NCBI GenBank assembly: GCA_036924085.1
Contig: JAVGWX010000002.1
Span: 90,301,371-90,365,370, forward strand
Length of the DNA: 64,000 nt
Reading direction: 5' to 3'
Source: Ariolimax columbianus
Lineage: Eukaryota; Mollusca; Gastropoda; Stylommatophora; Arionidae
Each line of letters begins with the position of its first letter. Position 1 is the first letter of the stretch. The notes under the pieces were generated by a model. The model was not told where the DNA came from and did no database searches. It saw nothing but the letters and a program-made list of their open reading frames with translations. Below, in pieces: positions 1 to 10,198 of this stretch. Made by a program: the position numbers and the translations under genes.

Positions 1-25
1 CAGAAAAACCGGTCTACAGATGTCA
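1..25 (+). mobile_element. Possible edge fragment of CR1/L2-like LINE
   Basis: The first ~20 bases nearly match the interior of the CR1/L2-like ORF2 near 50592 (a segment beginning cagaaaaaccgg). The match stops at about base 20, and the rest may lie outside the window. It is too short to be sure. Confidence 0.3.
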
Positions 26-484
26 GTATGATTTCATTTTCTCCGCTGCTTTCGTCTGTTTTTCTATGACCTAGATAGGTGAAACTCTGTACCTGTTCCA
101 GAAGATCTTTTATTTATATCTGCATACATGGTTTATAGTCACTTTTCCTAATTAGTATAGTCTTTGTTTACTATATGTTCATGTCTAATCTAAACGCTTG
201 ACTTATTGTGTATATTGTTATCGCAAGCTCCTGTAATTCTTGCTCGCTTGCGCGCTGGAATGATGAAATGGCGAACAATAACGAAATTAAAAAAATTAAT
301 CATAATTTGTAACTGGCAAATCACATTTTGCTGGCACATCAGGGAACTTAAATCGATTATTTTACATTGTTTTCTATTGTATTTTGTTTTTTGTTTTCGT
401 TCGTTCTTTGTTCATGACGAAGGCCTTGTACTCGCAACGGAGATTTCTTTTTTTGTATTGCCCTGGTACCGTTAATGATCTGGC
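26..484. other. No recognised feature
   Basis: AT-rich sequence. The 89-codon open frame at 206-475 has low-complexity hydrophobic composition and no domain I recognise, so I treat it as chance. Confidence 0.5.
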
Positions 485-850
485 TGGCTGGCTTGTCTTC
501 GTTTGTTCTCAATCTTTTGCAACCAAACCATGAAAGGGCTTAAATAGCAGAACGTAGTCCAGAGAACGGAATGCGCTGTGTCGTAGTTTACAGCTTGGCT
601 GCGATATTTGCACCTTTAGGTCCAACACATCCGACTTAAGCAAGCATTTATTTAGTACCGGGTTAGCATTCCCTCTTTGATCCCTTCTCCTTAGCCAGTC
701 TGCCCTGCTGCAGCCTGTTATCCAGAATCACCTCGTGGAGGTGTAGAAGAGTCTTGGCCGCTCTGCTTCGCTAGCCCTGACGCTAGCAGTCAGCTATGGG
801 TCGCTAACCACTGCAGCTCGTGCGCTGCTCAGCATCTTGATCCCCGTCAA
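485..850 (-). mobile_element. SINE-like family B, copy 1
   Basis: On the minus strand this matches the copies at 16290-16640, 27057-27460, 41815-42150 and 58040-58190. Shared landmarks are a head with gctgagcagcgcatgagctg, a centre with aagtcggatgtgttgg, and a 3' part with gtaaactacgacacagcgc. Other copies end in a GCAGAAGAAG-type tail. The head could be a decayed tRNA-like promoter, but I cannot see clear A and B boxes. It is non-coding and interspersed. Confidence 0.7.
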
Positions 851-1844
851 TGATCTATTACCTATGTTTTCACACACTTTTGATGATTTATATTGAACGA
901 AAGATCGAAGCCATGACGAAACATGAAGCGTCAAAAGTCGAGATACCATGCACTTAATATAGCTTTTATGAAGTAATGTAGCCAATTTATTGACTTGCTT
1001 TTGTGTGTCTTAACTCTGAAGAAAATCATGTACGCATTAAGAGTATGCTAAACTAGATTATTTCTACATGACAAACATAATTAGCGAATTAACAAAAATA
1101 TTTTCACGAATTTTCGTCCTTGTTTTAAATTGCAAAGTTCCATTTTGGTGATTTGTGGAGTAGAGGAAAAAAAGGTCGCTTACCGATGCAATCGCAACAC
1201 AGTGTGCAGGCTAGGTTCTTACTTATTTAAAATAATAAAAAACATGGGCTTTCCTGGGGTTCGAATCCATGTCCTGAATATTATAAAAACGGTATGCTAA
1301 TAGCTTAGGAACGCTTTTCTCAAATAAAAACATGTTCATATGGGCAGCCACTGTAAATCAAAAAGAACGATAATCAATATCGATGTCGTTGTCTCCCCCT
1401 TTCCTCTAACGTTATTATTTAATTTCAAATCAGGGGATATTCCTTCAAAGACATCTTTTGCACCCTCTTATATTCCGTTTCCTCGAGAGTTAAATTTGAT
1501 ATGATAAATTATATCCTATCCAGATGTATCGGGTTTTTTTTGTTAGTTTATTTTTTGTGTGTGTTTTTGTTTTTATTTTTTTGTTGAAGGATCTATGTTT
1601 TTGTGACCATGCGCATCGTACAGCTGTGTCTAGTGCATATTATTTGAACGACTCACTTTCAATATAAAACCACAATTAGGGCCCCATAAATTTAATTTCA
1701 TGGTTCAAAAGACGCATAAGGTGAACGGTATAAAGGCTGTATGGAGGCAAGTGACTAGTTCATAGGTCTGCACAATGCCAAGTTAATCTGTTATGTACCA
1801 AACGAAGACACGTGATATGTGAGGTCAATGGTAGGTTGCAAGAT
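851..1844. other. No recognised feature
   Basis: AT-rich, with many homopolymer runs. A B-box-like string, ggttcgaatcc, lies near 1259-1269, but I see no matching A box or cloverleaf. No credible coding frame. Confidence 0.5.
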
Positions 1845-2480
1845 GTAAAGTTAATGGCCTTTATACCGAATAAAGTCAAGGTTGTGACTCGAAGGTCGCT
1901 TGAAGTCAAATTAGTGTCTCAAAGGTCGCATGAAGTCAAGTTAACGGTTCAAAGTTCGCCAGAAGTCAAGTCAAATGCTCAAAGGTCGCAGGAAGTCAAG
2001 TTAATAGTTCAAAGGTTTCATGAAGTCTAGTTAATAGCTCAAAGGTCGCATCAAGTCAAGTTAATGGACCAAGATCCTCATTACGTTCATTATTTGGTCC
2101 ACATCCCAAGAGTCACATAATGTCAAGCTGATGTTCCAAGATCGTCATGAAGTCCATTTTATTGATGATGTTCGGGCCGCTCAAAGTCAAGTTAATGGTC
2201 CACTATCCACATAAAGTTCAGTTTATTGTTATTAGGACCGCATGAAGTCACATTCATTTCTCAAAGACCTCATGAAGCCACGTTCAAATCTCAAAGACCT
2301 CATGAAGTCAAGTTAATGGTTAAAGATCCTAATTAAAGTCAGTTTCTTGGTCCATTGGCAAAGAAACTCGCGAAAATTTTCTGCTCCAAAATCCTCATGA
2401 AATCACGTTTATGCACCAAGATCCTGATAAAGTCAAGTTTAATATTGCTAGGGCTGCATGAAGCCCAGCTAATGGTCAAA
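1845..2480. repeat. Degenerate ~30-bp satellite
   Basis: Units contain gaagtcaagttaatggttc and aaggtcgcat spaced at about 30 bp, repeated roughly 20 times with increasing divergence to the right. The 72-codon open frame at 1812-2030 is a by-product of the repeat. The gaagtcaag motif resembles the aagtcaagtttc units at 31.0-31.5 kb, but I would not claim common origin. Confidence 0.85.
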
Positions 2481-2579
2481 GGATCATCATGAAAATGTGT
2501 TATCTAAAATATGATGGTCAGGTGTGTGGACAGGGGCGAAATGCCATTGCTTGTCATAGACCACATACTTCGTAAATAC

Positions 2580-2950
2580 GCCCCTGTCTACCCTTCTGCC
2601 CGAAGAGCCTTGATATCCCTTCTGTATCTTCTTCTACCTTCGTTCGTCTTCTGACTAGGACTTCAATGACTCTAACAAAGGCATCAGTCAACTCGATGCA
2701 CTGTACACTGCCATACAGTTTTGTTTTTCATGGAATGGCACAGTGTTACCACGTCATGCTGATTTCACAAGTATTTGATAAGCAGGACTCCAATAGGTGT
2801 CCCTCTGTCATGGGAGCTGTGCCACAGCTACAAATGTACACAGTGCCAATCTTGAACTGAATATTAAGATATTATCTCAGTCGGTTGTGTCCTGTGCGCA
2901 ACCGAAAGTTGATCATCTTGTCTCGCCTGGAAAAGCGATGATAGCCGTCG
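2580..2950 (-). mobile_element. Decayed non-LTR retrotransposon, C-terminal fragment
   Basis: Read on the minus strand, 2945 to 2590 encodes RLRTGHNRLR, then after a stop FKIGTVYICSCG and MTEGHLLESC. These correspond to the RTGHNRLR, CPCG and TEHLLQNC blocks at the C-terminus of the intact LINE at 34058-37975, so this is a relic of a related I-group element. It has stop codons and no continuous frame. Confidence 0.65.
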
Positions 2951-3028
2951 TTTTCTGTATGGCCATGATGGTCTAGTTTCCATTTTGACCTGTATTTAGC
3001 CTTTATAATTGCTTCAATTTCATCATAT

Positions 3029-3764
3029 GAGGGGCGCTCAAATCAAGCGGGGGCTTTTTGTTCTAGTTCCACTTGAAAGGGTTATATCGTGCCGAAATTA
3101 TTATCATTAGTTAGCGGCACTTGTGTCCCATGACTGTTATGTGGCCCAGTTGCAATGTGCCAGTCACGTGACACATAAATAAATTCGGCAGATAGCACTG
3201 TTAGCGCTTGCATGGAACAGCGTGTTTTTGATGAATTTCCTTGTGAAAGAAATCGTGGACCCCGTGGAAATTTACAGAAGACTGCAATGACAAAAATGTT
3301 GACACTCAGCCGCAGTCAGACATTAGAATGGTGCAAACGTTTTAGAGAAGGCCCTAGATCCGTGAGTCATGATCTCGTCCTCCTCCTGCAAGATAACACT
3401 CGACCTCATACGGCTCACCGCACTATGTGCCACCTGCAGCAACTCGGCTGGGAGGTATTATCACATCCATATTATAGCCCAGACCGCGTTCCAATAGATT
3501 TCCACCTGTTTTGACCCCTAAAAGAATTGCTTGTGTGGTCAGCATTTCAGCACTGATGGCGAAGTGAAACAGGCTGTCATGCATTGGTTCAGGCATACTG
3601 ACAAATCTTTCTACGCTAAACCTTTTCACGCATTACTTAAAAGTTAAGTGCATTAACGTTGCAGGAGATTAAATCGAAAAATAAATGGCATTTAGATTAC
3701 TTGCTTAAAAAACAGTATTTTTGTATTACAAAAAAAAAGTCCCGTTTTGACTTACACGCCTCTC
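3029..3764 (+). mobile_element. Internally deleted mariner-like transposon
   Basis: Ends are near-matching inverted repeats: gaggggcgctcaaatcaagc at 3029 and the complement of gttttgacttacacgcctctc ending near 3764. Between them, 3212-3514 encodes a fused relic: an N-terminal part with SRSQTLEWCKRFREG, joined directly to the C-terminal DNTRPHTA and SPDRVPIDFHLF motifs of mariner transposases. The middle of the catalytic domain, including the first catalytic Asp, is missing, so it cannot encode an active enzyme. It lies upstream of the first visible neuroligin exon. A relative with the same junction lies at 45523-46200 on the other strand. Confidence 0.85.
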
Positions 3765-3831
3765 GGATGTTGTTTCCTTGTCACATTGTAATAACACAAT
3801 ATCTATCGCATTTCGTTGAACTCTTTTCCAG

Positions 3832-4017
3832 GTTTCCTAAGCACGGGAAACAAGTCAGCAATGGGTAACTACGCCCTATTTGACATCATCCAAGCCTTGT
3901 TATGGTTGCGTGAAAACATTGCCAGTTTCTATGGCGACCCGCAGAAGGTGACATTATTTGGGCATGGGACCGGCGCCGCAATTGTCAACGTTCTGATGTT
4001 GTCCCCAATCGTGACAG
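3832..4017 (+). CDS. Neuroligin-like protein, exon a (partial gene)
   Basis: The exon starts after a good acceptor (ctcttttccag, AG at 3830-3831) and ends at ACAG|gtgggt. It encodes FLSTGNKSAMGNYALFDIIQ and, further on, WLRENIASFYGDPQKVTLFG and HGTGAAIVNVLML. This is the oxyanion-side segment of the carboxylesterase fold (family pattern: FLSTGD..A.GNYGLLD..ALRWV..NI..FGGDP..VT.FG). In active esterases the elbow is GESAG; here it is GHGTG, so the nucleophilic Ser is Gly, as in neuroligins, which are adhesion proteins of synapses and cell contacts rather than enzymes. Entry and exit phase are both 1. The preceding exon was not found and probably lies left of the window. The alternative is another inactive esterase-like adhesion protein such as gliotactin. 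Confidence 0.88.
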
Positions 4018-4074
4018 GTGGGTTTCTCACAGTGCTGCACAGATTTGGAGAATGAATGTTGTATGTGTCTGTTT
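4018..4074 (+). other. Intron start with donor site
   Basis: The donor gtgggt at 4018 follows ACAG. The intron runs to the acceptor at 7128-7129, about 3.1 kb, and holds the repeats listed separately. Confidence 0.75.
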
Positions 4075-4440
4075 TATCATCATCATCTTCTATCCAGCTG
4101 TGTCGATAGACGTCGTGATGGGGTGTAGTTTTCTGCTGTAAGCCAGCTTTGTCGCCGAAATTATTGTCATACCATGTGTCTTCACCGTCTCACTGACACC
4201 ATCTGTCCATCCTTTTCGTGGTCTACCTTTTGCTCTGCAACTCTGATGTCTGGTATTGTAGATACGAGCAGCTAGTAAATTTTGTTTCATTCTTGTCAGG
4301 TGTCCGAACACTTTTATTCTCTGCCTTCCGATGTATTCCATGTATAGTGTTTCACCCACTTTTACTCTGTCCAACCTTGTGACCACGACTGCCTTTCTCA
4401 AACACCTCATCTCACATACCTTGATGTACCTTGGCGAGAA
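4075..4440 (-). mobile_element. RTE/CR1-type LINE 3' fragment
   Basis: The minus-strand frame 4410-4090 encodes a reverse-transcriptase C-terminal tail: GRQRIKVFGHLTRMKQNLLA, then KGRPRKGWTDGVSE. The 'GRPRKRW' block followed by a helix is typical of the end of RTE- and CR1-like proteins. The 3' end abuts an (ATC)n run at 4077-4089 (complement GATGATGAT), a tail seen on similar fragments here (12790, 13840, 55560). Strongly 5'-truncated. Confidence 0.75.
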
Positions 4441-5005
4441 TCCATGTCTGACACTGGTAACAGAGAGTGGGTATAATATTTATCAAATGTCTATTGGTCT
4501 TCATCAGAATGTATTTGTTTTATTAATAGTGAAAGCAGTTAGTTTAATAACCACTTTTAACTTTACAAACATTTAATAAAGGAGAGATTTCGTTCTGTCA
4601 CCAATTGTGAGTCGAAAAGGAGTTACTATGACAACCGTAACCGTCACAGCAGGTCGTCCGATGCGACCAAATAAGAATATGCATGGTCTAGTCCAACAGC
4701 TGCTACACATTATACAAGTATTTATGCCGTACCCCACGAGTTTGGATCATACCGTTTGAGTAATCTAGTGCCTCTTTGAGAAGTTCTGGATAGATATGAA
4801 TTGCTACTCCTGGGCTACTCAATTTAAGTGTAAATGACATTGATCCAGCCTATTATTTCAGGTAATTTGGCAGTGTTTTTGAACAAACAGCAGGCCAGAC
4901 AGAAATCGAGACAAGGTGTCAGAAAGCATCTGCTGTTACTTACCAACTCTCACCACTGCTTAGACACCCGAGCATTAGTGTGATAACAAAACAACAGCTG
5001 ATATA
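4441..5005. other. Intronic sequence, no recognised feature
   Basis: Unique-looking AT-rich sequence within the first visible neuroligin intron. No exon-like open frame with neuroligin similarity was found. Confidence 0.4.
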
Positions 5006-5405
5006 GCTGGTGAACAATGTATGCCGGAAAATTGGCAAGGACAGACTTAGGACATCACTTATCCAGTGCGGTATTAACCACGATGACTGGGAAAGAATCG
5101 CCAGCAATCGCACAGACTAGCGCAGCACTTTTGCTGAGGGTGTTCAGAGACATGAGGTATCAAGAATAGATGAGGCTATCCAGAGACATGAATTTATCAA
5201 GAATAGATCAGGCTATCCAGAGACATGAGGTATCAAGAATAGATGAGGCTATCCAGAGACGATATCTCCGTGTGCTCACATCGACCCTTCGTTAACCACA
5301 GTGGAGAAGGTATCTTATTTCTCTGTACAAAGTGCAACAGACGACTCAAGGCTCAGATTGGCTTATTTATCCATCTTGGAACTCATGCGAACAGCGAATG
5401 CTGAC
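5006..5405 (+). mobile_element. LINE C-terminal fragment with internal 36-bp repeats
   Basis: Plus strand, with one in-frame stop and one frame change: DRLRTSLIQCGINHDDWERI, then GVQRHEVSRIDEAI, then near 5335 CNRRLKAQIGLFIHLGTHAN. This order (xSLKxxGIxxxxWExxAxDR, a charged helix, then CxxxCxSRIGLxSHxRTH) is the C-terminal pattern of a widespread group of invertebrate non-LTR elements with a terminal zinc-finger-like motif. The helix part is tandemly repeated (see 5146-5262). Confidence 0.7.
5146..5262 (+). repeat. ~36-bp tandem repeat, 3 units
   Basis: Three near-identical units of cagagacatgaggtatcaag plus aatagatgaggctatc. They lie inside the LINE fragment and duplicate the codons for QRHEVSRIDEAI. 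Confidence 0.9.
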
Positions 5406-5829
5406 AAAGTGGTCCTCATCTATTACGATGGACGAGTACCATTTATGCCGACTCTGTTGTACCAGTGCCAAACATGATTTCTGTCCAGAGCGCGTGACAG
5501 CAGGATTAAAACTTATGAAATGAAGTTTTTAGGAAGGCCACTGGTGTTGCCAGAAAAGACAGATTGCTGAAAGATGCCATTCGAATTATGGTCTGGACTA
5601 CCTCGTGTGCAGAGTACATAACCACGCTGGTTCGAATATATGATGAGAATGTATCCTCAACTTCAACTGATGGCAAACAACACTGGAAGACATAGGGCGA
5701 CAGCAAGGCAGGTGGATAGATTGTATCAGAGTGATCGTGCAAGACAATGGTTTCTCAAAATGACGCAGGACAGACGACTTAAGCTCCCCGTGTCGCTTAA
5801 CCACATAAGTGGACAGAAAACTAACTAGC
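5406..5829. other. Unrecognised intronic sequence
   Basis: Possibly the continuation of the LINE relic. Short open frames on both strands (for example 5640-5828 +) show no motif I recognise. Confidence 0.35.
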
Positions 5830-6170
5830 TATGTTGTTGTTTAACGCCCACAATGATTAAGTTTACTTTTTTGTGCCGTCTGGCAAGGACGTTAAGTGGC
5901 GGGTTGCAGTAGCTCTTCTCACATCCCGAGCTTGCTTATGAATCTGAACCTCCGTCAACCACTCGGTTGTGCTATTCTTGGCTTCATCTGCGTATCTCTC
6001 ACTACTATGTTAGTCACGTCGATCCTCCACCTCATTAACCAAAATTCCAAGAAAAACAGCCCGTTTCCAGGGAGACCTGCTTGATACTGAGATGGTGGTC
6101 TTGTCCAGTATATTTAGCCTGACCCTGACTAACATTGTCCCATCAGAATATTTTGCATAACGAGACATTA
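5830..6170 (+). mobile_element. SINE-like family C, copy 1
   Basis: Begins with tgttgttgtttaacgcccac and continues with ttttgtgccgtctggcaagg, a centre with cacgtcgatcctccacctc, then ggtcttgtccagtatattt and gcctgaccctgactaacatt. Related copies lie at 6735-7070, 11085-11260, 15320-15560, 22520-22630, 42250-42420 (-) and 54510-55045. It is non-coding, and there is no clear tRNA head. The 3' end carries the 'cctgaccctgactaacat' module that becomes a tandem repeat elsewhere. A non-autonomous Helentron-type element is an alternative. Confidence 0.75.
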
Positions 6171-6734
6171 ATCTGATGTCATTGACTGTATAACAGTAAT
6201 TCCAGTGTTACTGGGGCTCGACAGGGGATCAATACTATAAAAATGCTAAACATGTCATAAAAGACGGCTATTAAGGGCTAGGCATGGTTCCCTATCTCAT
6301 TCCGTAAAAATTGTAAATCACAAATATACATAAGGACAAGTCAAATACATCGTCTTCGGACTTTGTCTTGAAAAATTATCAAAATGACGTTGTGTCATAA
6401 CTTACAACGAGGCTGCTCTATCGAAGCATTACCACGAGATAGATGCGACTTCTGCCACTTTTTTTGTAATTCATTGGGTTTGTTTCCCATTGTCATTCTT
6501 TGAGTCAGGCTACACTATGACAGCCTGTTGTGAGGGCCACCGCTTGGAGGCGGAAAGGCGTCACTTTGTCAGCTTTTGCTAAATGACCCTGATGCAAGCA
6601 GCCAGTTCTGAGACAAAGACTACTGTCAGTGCATTCACTGTGCTGCATCGACAAATCAAGTCGCTAAACGTGACTAAAGAGGGTTGTGTATGTGGAAACC
6701 AATCTCATTGTTTGCTGTTCCTGTTGAATGCTGA
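6171..6734. other. Intronic sequence, no recognised feature
   Basis: Includes a short C-family-like echo around 6510-6620 (tgacagcctgttgtgag...). No coding signal. Confidence 0.4.
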
Positions 6735-7075
6735 TAATGAGTAAAGTTACTTTTTGTTAGTCCAGAAAATGACGTCAGTTGTCGGGTTTCAACAGCTGTC
6801 CTCCCATCCCGAACGTACTGATGAAGGTGGACCGTGGTCTTCCAGTCGGTTATGCTATGCTTGGCTTCGTCTACGTATCTCCCACTGCTACTGTAGTCAC
6901 ATCGATCCCCCACCTTGTTAGCCAGGCTGCCAAGGATAACATCTCCTTTCCAGTGATAATTACGAGGAATTTGATAGGGGAAAGGTGGGGGGGGGGTGAG
7001 GAGGGGGAGGGGTTGTCCAGTATAGTATACTTGTCCCTAACTAACAGGTCAGATCATTAAATTTTGCCTGACTAA
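6735..7075 (+). mobile_element. SINE-like family C, copy 2
   Basis: Aligns with copy 1 through gagtaaagttactttttg, cctcccatcccgaacgtac, cacatcgatcccccacctt and ttgtccagtatagtatac. A purine-rich G run (6985-7012) interrupts the 3' half. It ends about 55 bp before the acceptor of the 7130 neuroligin exon. Confidence 0.8.
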
Positions 7076-7129
7076 ACGTTATTCTCCTCTCCCAAAACGC
7101 TAACCTTCTATAGACGTTTATCTCCACAG

Positions 7130-7792
7130 AGGATCGAAGCAACTTTTTCCAGAGAGCTATTCTTCAAAGTGGATCGGCCTTAAGTACCTGGGCAATATCC
7201 TACGACCCCAAGTGGTGCACAGAGAAGCTAGCCAGCAGCGTGAATTGCTCGAGGCATAGTTCCAGCACACAGGCGCTGATTCAATGCCTTAGAGAAAGAA
7301 GCTTTGCAGAGCTTGTTGCTTCATCTCCTGACGCGCCAAAATACTTTTCCTGTTTTGCCCCCTCCATAGACTCGTGGACTGTACTTCCCGAGGAAGTGGC
7401 AAAACTTGTTAGAGAGCCACATTCAAGGTTCGCCTCTGTGCCTGTTATGTTTGGCATTACGAAGAACGAAGCATATGCATATCTGAAACAGGAAGAGATT
7501 AAAAAAGGAATTTCAAATTATAGAAAGAGACAGATCATCAGGAGTTATATTCAGAATGTGTTCAGGTATCACCGGCAGAAGATTTACGAAATACTGGATC
7601 ATCACTACACGGATTGGACGGATACTTCTGATCATATTTCCAATCGGAACAATATTCTGGAACTACTGAGTGATGGGCAGTTCGTGGCGCCGTTGTTTGA
7701 GATGGCAAACTTTCACGCCGCCAAGGCAGATACGTACGTCTACTCGTTTGCCTATTCTACTCACTCGGAGAGCGATTCTGAGGATGTTAAAG
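7130..7792 (+). CDS. Neuroligin-like protein, exon b (partial gene)
   Basis: Acceptor tctccacag (AG 7128-7129), donor AAAG|gtaagg at 7793; entry and exit phase are both 1, so it joins exons a and c without a frame break. The 663 bp encode about 220 residues of the esterase fold: NFFQRAILQSGSALSTWAIS (neuroligin LFQ.AI.QSG.ALSSWAV), a Cys region with VNCSRH and IQCLRE, FAPSIDSWTVLPEE, VPVMFGITKNEAYAY, HHYTDWTD and SDGQFVAPLFEMANFHAAK. The open frame from 7240 reads past the donor to a stop at 7807. The large size is typical of neuroligin central exons. The acidic end (HSESDSED) precedes the donor and is the source of the adjacent minisatellite. Confidence 0.9.
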
Positions 7793-8150
7793 GTAAGGTG
7801 GGTGGATGAGCGCTGGGTGGTGTTGGTGTGTGGTGCGTCTGAGGGTGTTCAAGGTAAGGTAGGTGGTGTTGGTGTTGGTGTGGGGTGCGCCTGAGGGTGT
7901 TCAAGGTAAGGTGGGTGGTTGAACGACTGTGTGGTGTTGGTGTGGTGCGTCTGAAGGTGTTCAAGGTAAGGTGGGTGGTTGAGCGCCGGGTGGTGTTGGT
8001 GTGGTGCGTCTGAGGGATTTCAATGTAAGGTGGGTGGTTGAGCGACTGTGTGATGTTGGTGTGTGGTGCGTCTGAGGGTGTTCAAGGTAAGGTGGGTGGT
8101 TGAGCGCCTGGGGGGGGGGGGGGGGGTGTTGGTGTGTGTGCGTCTTAGAG
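7775..8150 (+). repeat. ~60-bp minisatellite seeded on the exon b splice donor
   Basis: Units contain tctgagggtgttcaaggtaa followed by ggtgggtggttgagcg and a GGTGTTGGTGTG stretch. About six units follow the real donor at 7792/7793. The first unit overlaps the end of exon b (tctgaggatgttaaaggtaa), so the array copies the exon end plus donor. Most later units keep AAG|GTAAGGT or AGG|GTAAGG-like strings, which are potential cryptic donors. A run of G interrupts the last unit (8111-8126). Confidence 0.9.
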
Positions 8151-8406
8151 TGAAGATACACATGCTCGTGTGTGTGTGGAGTTAGAGTTATTTGTTCGCG
8201 TATGTGTGTTAGTAAGTCTGCATGTGTGTGAATGTGAGTGATCGTGCAATAATGTATGTGAGTAACTGTGTGTGCGCGTGATTGTGAGTTATTGTGTACA
8301 CAAATGGGTACGGAAAATTGCGTACGTGTATGATTTTTAGTGGTTGTGCAAGAGAGAGAGAGAGAGAGAATATGTGTGAGTGTGTGTTAGGGTGAGTGAG
8401 TGATTG

Positions 8407-8440
<34 letters not shown>

Positions 8441-8925
8441 TCTGTGTGTTAGGGTGAGTGAGTGACACACAGAGAGAGAGGGAGAGAGAGATAATATGTG
8501 TGTGTTAGGGTGAGGGAGTGACATAGAGAGAGAAACAATATGTGTGTGTTAGGGTGAGTGAGTGACACCGAGAGAGAGCGAGAAGAGAGAGACAATATAT
8601 GTGTATTATGATGAGTGAGTGATTGACAGAGAGAGAGAATATGTGTGTGTTAGGATGAGTGAGTGATTGACATAGAGAGAGAATATGTGTGTGTTAGGGT
8701 GAGTGAGTGGTTACAGAGAGAGAGAAAGAGAGAGAGAGGGAGAGATAGAAAAAGTGTGTGTGTTAGGGTGAATGTGTTATTGATACAGAGAGAGAGAGAG
8801 AGAGAGAGAGAATATGTGTCTGTGTTAAGGTGAGTGAGAAATTGACAGAGAGAGAGAGAGGGAGAGAGAATATGTGTGTGTTAGGGTGAGTGAGTGATTG
8901 ACAGAGAGGTAGAAAGAGATATGTG
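8151..8925 (+). repeat. Compound (GT)n / (GA)n microsatellite
   Basis: Alternating purine runs (gagagagaga) and tgtgtgtgttagggtgagtg blocks repeated at roughly 70-90 bp spacing about ten times. Only low-complexity open frames. Confidence 0.9.
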
Positions 8926-9585
8926 TGTGACCTCATCATGTATGTGTTACCTTAGCATGTATGTGTGTGACCTCATCATGTATATGTGTGACATCATCAT
9001 GTATGTATCACATTAGCATGTATGGGTGTTTCGAGTGCATGTATGTGTGTGACCTCAGTATGTATGTGTTACCATAGCATGTATGTGTGTCGCCTCATCA
9101 TGTATGTGTGTGACCACATCATGTGTGTGTTACCATAGCATGTATGTGTGTCGCCTCATCATGTATGTGTTTCCATAACATGTATGTGTGTGACATCATC
9201 ATGCTTGCGTGTGACATCATCATGTATGTGTTACCTTGTCATGTATGGGTGTTACCTGTGCATGTATGTGTGTGACCTCATAATGTATGTGTGTGATATC
9301 ATCATGTATGTGTGTTACCTCAGCATGTATATGTGTTACATCAGCACGTGTGTGTGTTACCTCATAATGTATGTGTGTTATCTCAGCATGTATCTGTCTT
9401 ACCTCAGCATATATGTGTTACCTCAGCATGTATGTGTGTTAATTCAGCATGTGTGCATGTGACCTCAGCATGTTTGTGTGTGACCTATACATGTAGGCAT
9501 GTTATTTCAGCATGTATATGTGTTACCTCCGCATGCATGTGTGTTACCTCAGCATGTGAGTTTGTGACATGTGCGTGTATGTAAA
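8926..9585 (+). repeat. ~21-22-bp satellite (catgtatgtgtgtgacctca)
   Basis: About 30 degenerate units of catgtatgtgtgtgacctca, with variants ttaccttagcatgtatgtg. Open frames on the plus strand (9148-9462, 9312-9584) come from unit lengths near multiples of three and are not genes. Confidence 0.9.
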
Positions 9586-9739
9586 TGGCCTACGCTTGCA
9601 AGTATGCAACGTGCTCTTGTATATGTATATCTTGCACACATGTGTTTTTATCTTCGTACTTTTGTTTGTGCCCTGGGCATCCATTTGTGTCTTTGTTATT
9701 TTGTTGATCTTCGCGTGAGTGACAATTTGTGTGTTTAAT
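9586..9739. other. Spacer between satellites
   Basis: About 150 bp of degenerate GT-rich sequence; nothing recognised. Confidence 0.4.
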
Positions 9740-10037
9740 GATTGTAATGTGTATTTAGTGAATGTACATGTGTGTTTAGTGAATTCACATGCGTGTTTAG
9801 TGAATTCCCAATGCGTGTTTAGTGAATTCACATGCGTGTTTAGTGAATTCACATGCGTGTTTAGTGAATTCCAATGCGTGTTTAGTGAATTCCCATGCGT
9901 GTTCAGTGAATTCCCATGCGTGTTTAGTGAATTCCCATGCGTGTTTAGTAAATTCCCATGCGTGTTTAGTGAATTCCCATGCGTGTTTAGTGAATTCCCA
10001 TACGTGTTTAGTGAATTCCCATGCGTGTTTAGTGAAT
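9740..10037 (+). repeat. 21-bp satellite (gtgtttagtgaattcccatgc)
   Basis: About 14 units of tgtttagtgaattcccatgc with small variations (cacatgc, ccaatgc). The 21-bp period leaves several frames open on both strands, which explains the repetitive ORFs in this interval. Confidence 0.95.
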
Positions 10038-10198
10038 GTAAAGTAAAGTAACCACTTAGCATTACTGGGCTGTGAGGTGTTAGCGATCTCACATTTCAAA
10101 GGATCGACTAAATGAGGGCGGTAGCCATCTCCTCTCCCCCGCCGATATTAATTCCCGGACTGAACCGGTACCCATTTAAGGCTGGGTCTACCCGGAAA
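10038..10198. other. Non-satellite insert between two related 21-bp arrays
   Basis: About 160 bp of unrelated sequence (cttagcattactgggctgtg ... aaccggtacccatttaaggc) separates the aattcccatgc array from the actgtacatg array. The two flanking arrays share tgtttagtga, so this looks like an insertion into one parental array. Its GC-rich 3' part (ctgggtctacccgg) suggests a SINE fragment, but I do not recognise the family. Confidence 0.5.

Noticed and set aside
1239..1280. tRNA gene suggested by ggttcgaatcc
   Set aside because: No A box, no acceptor stem pairing seen; isolated B-box-like string.
7670..8161. Plus and minus frames over the donor minisatellite (THHTPTPP...)
   Set aside because: Repeat by-products; the true frame here is neuroligin exon b up to 7792.
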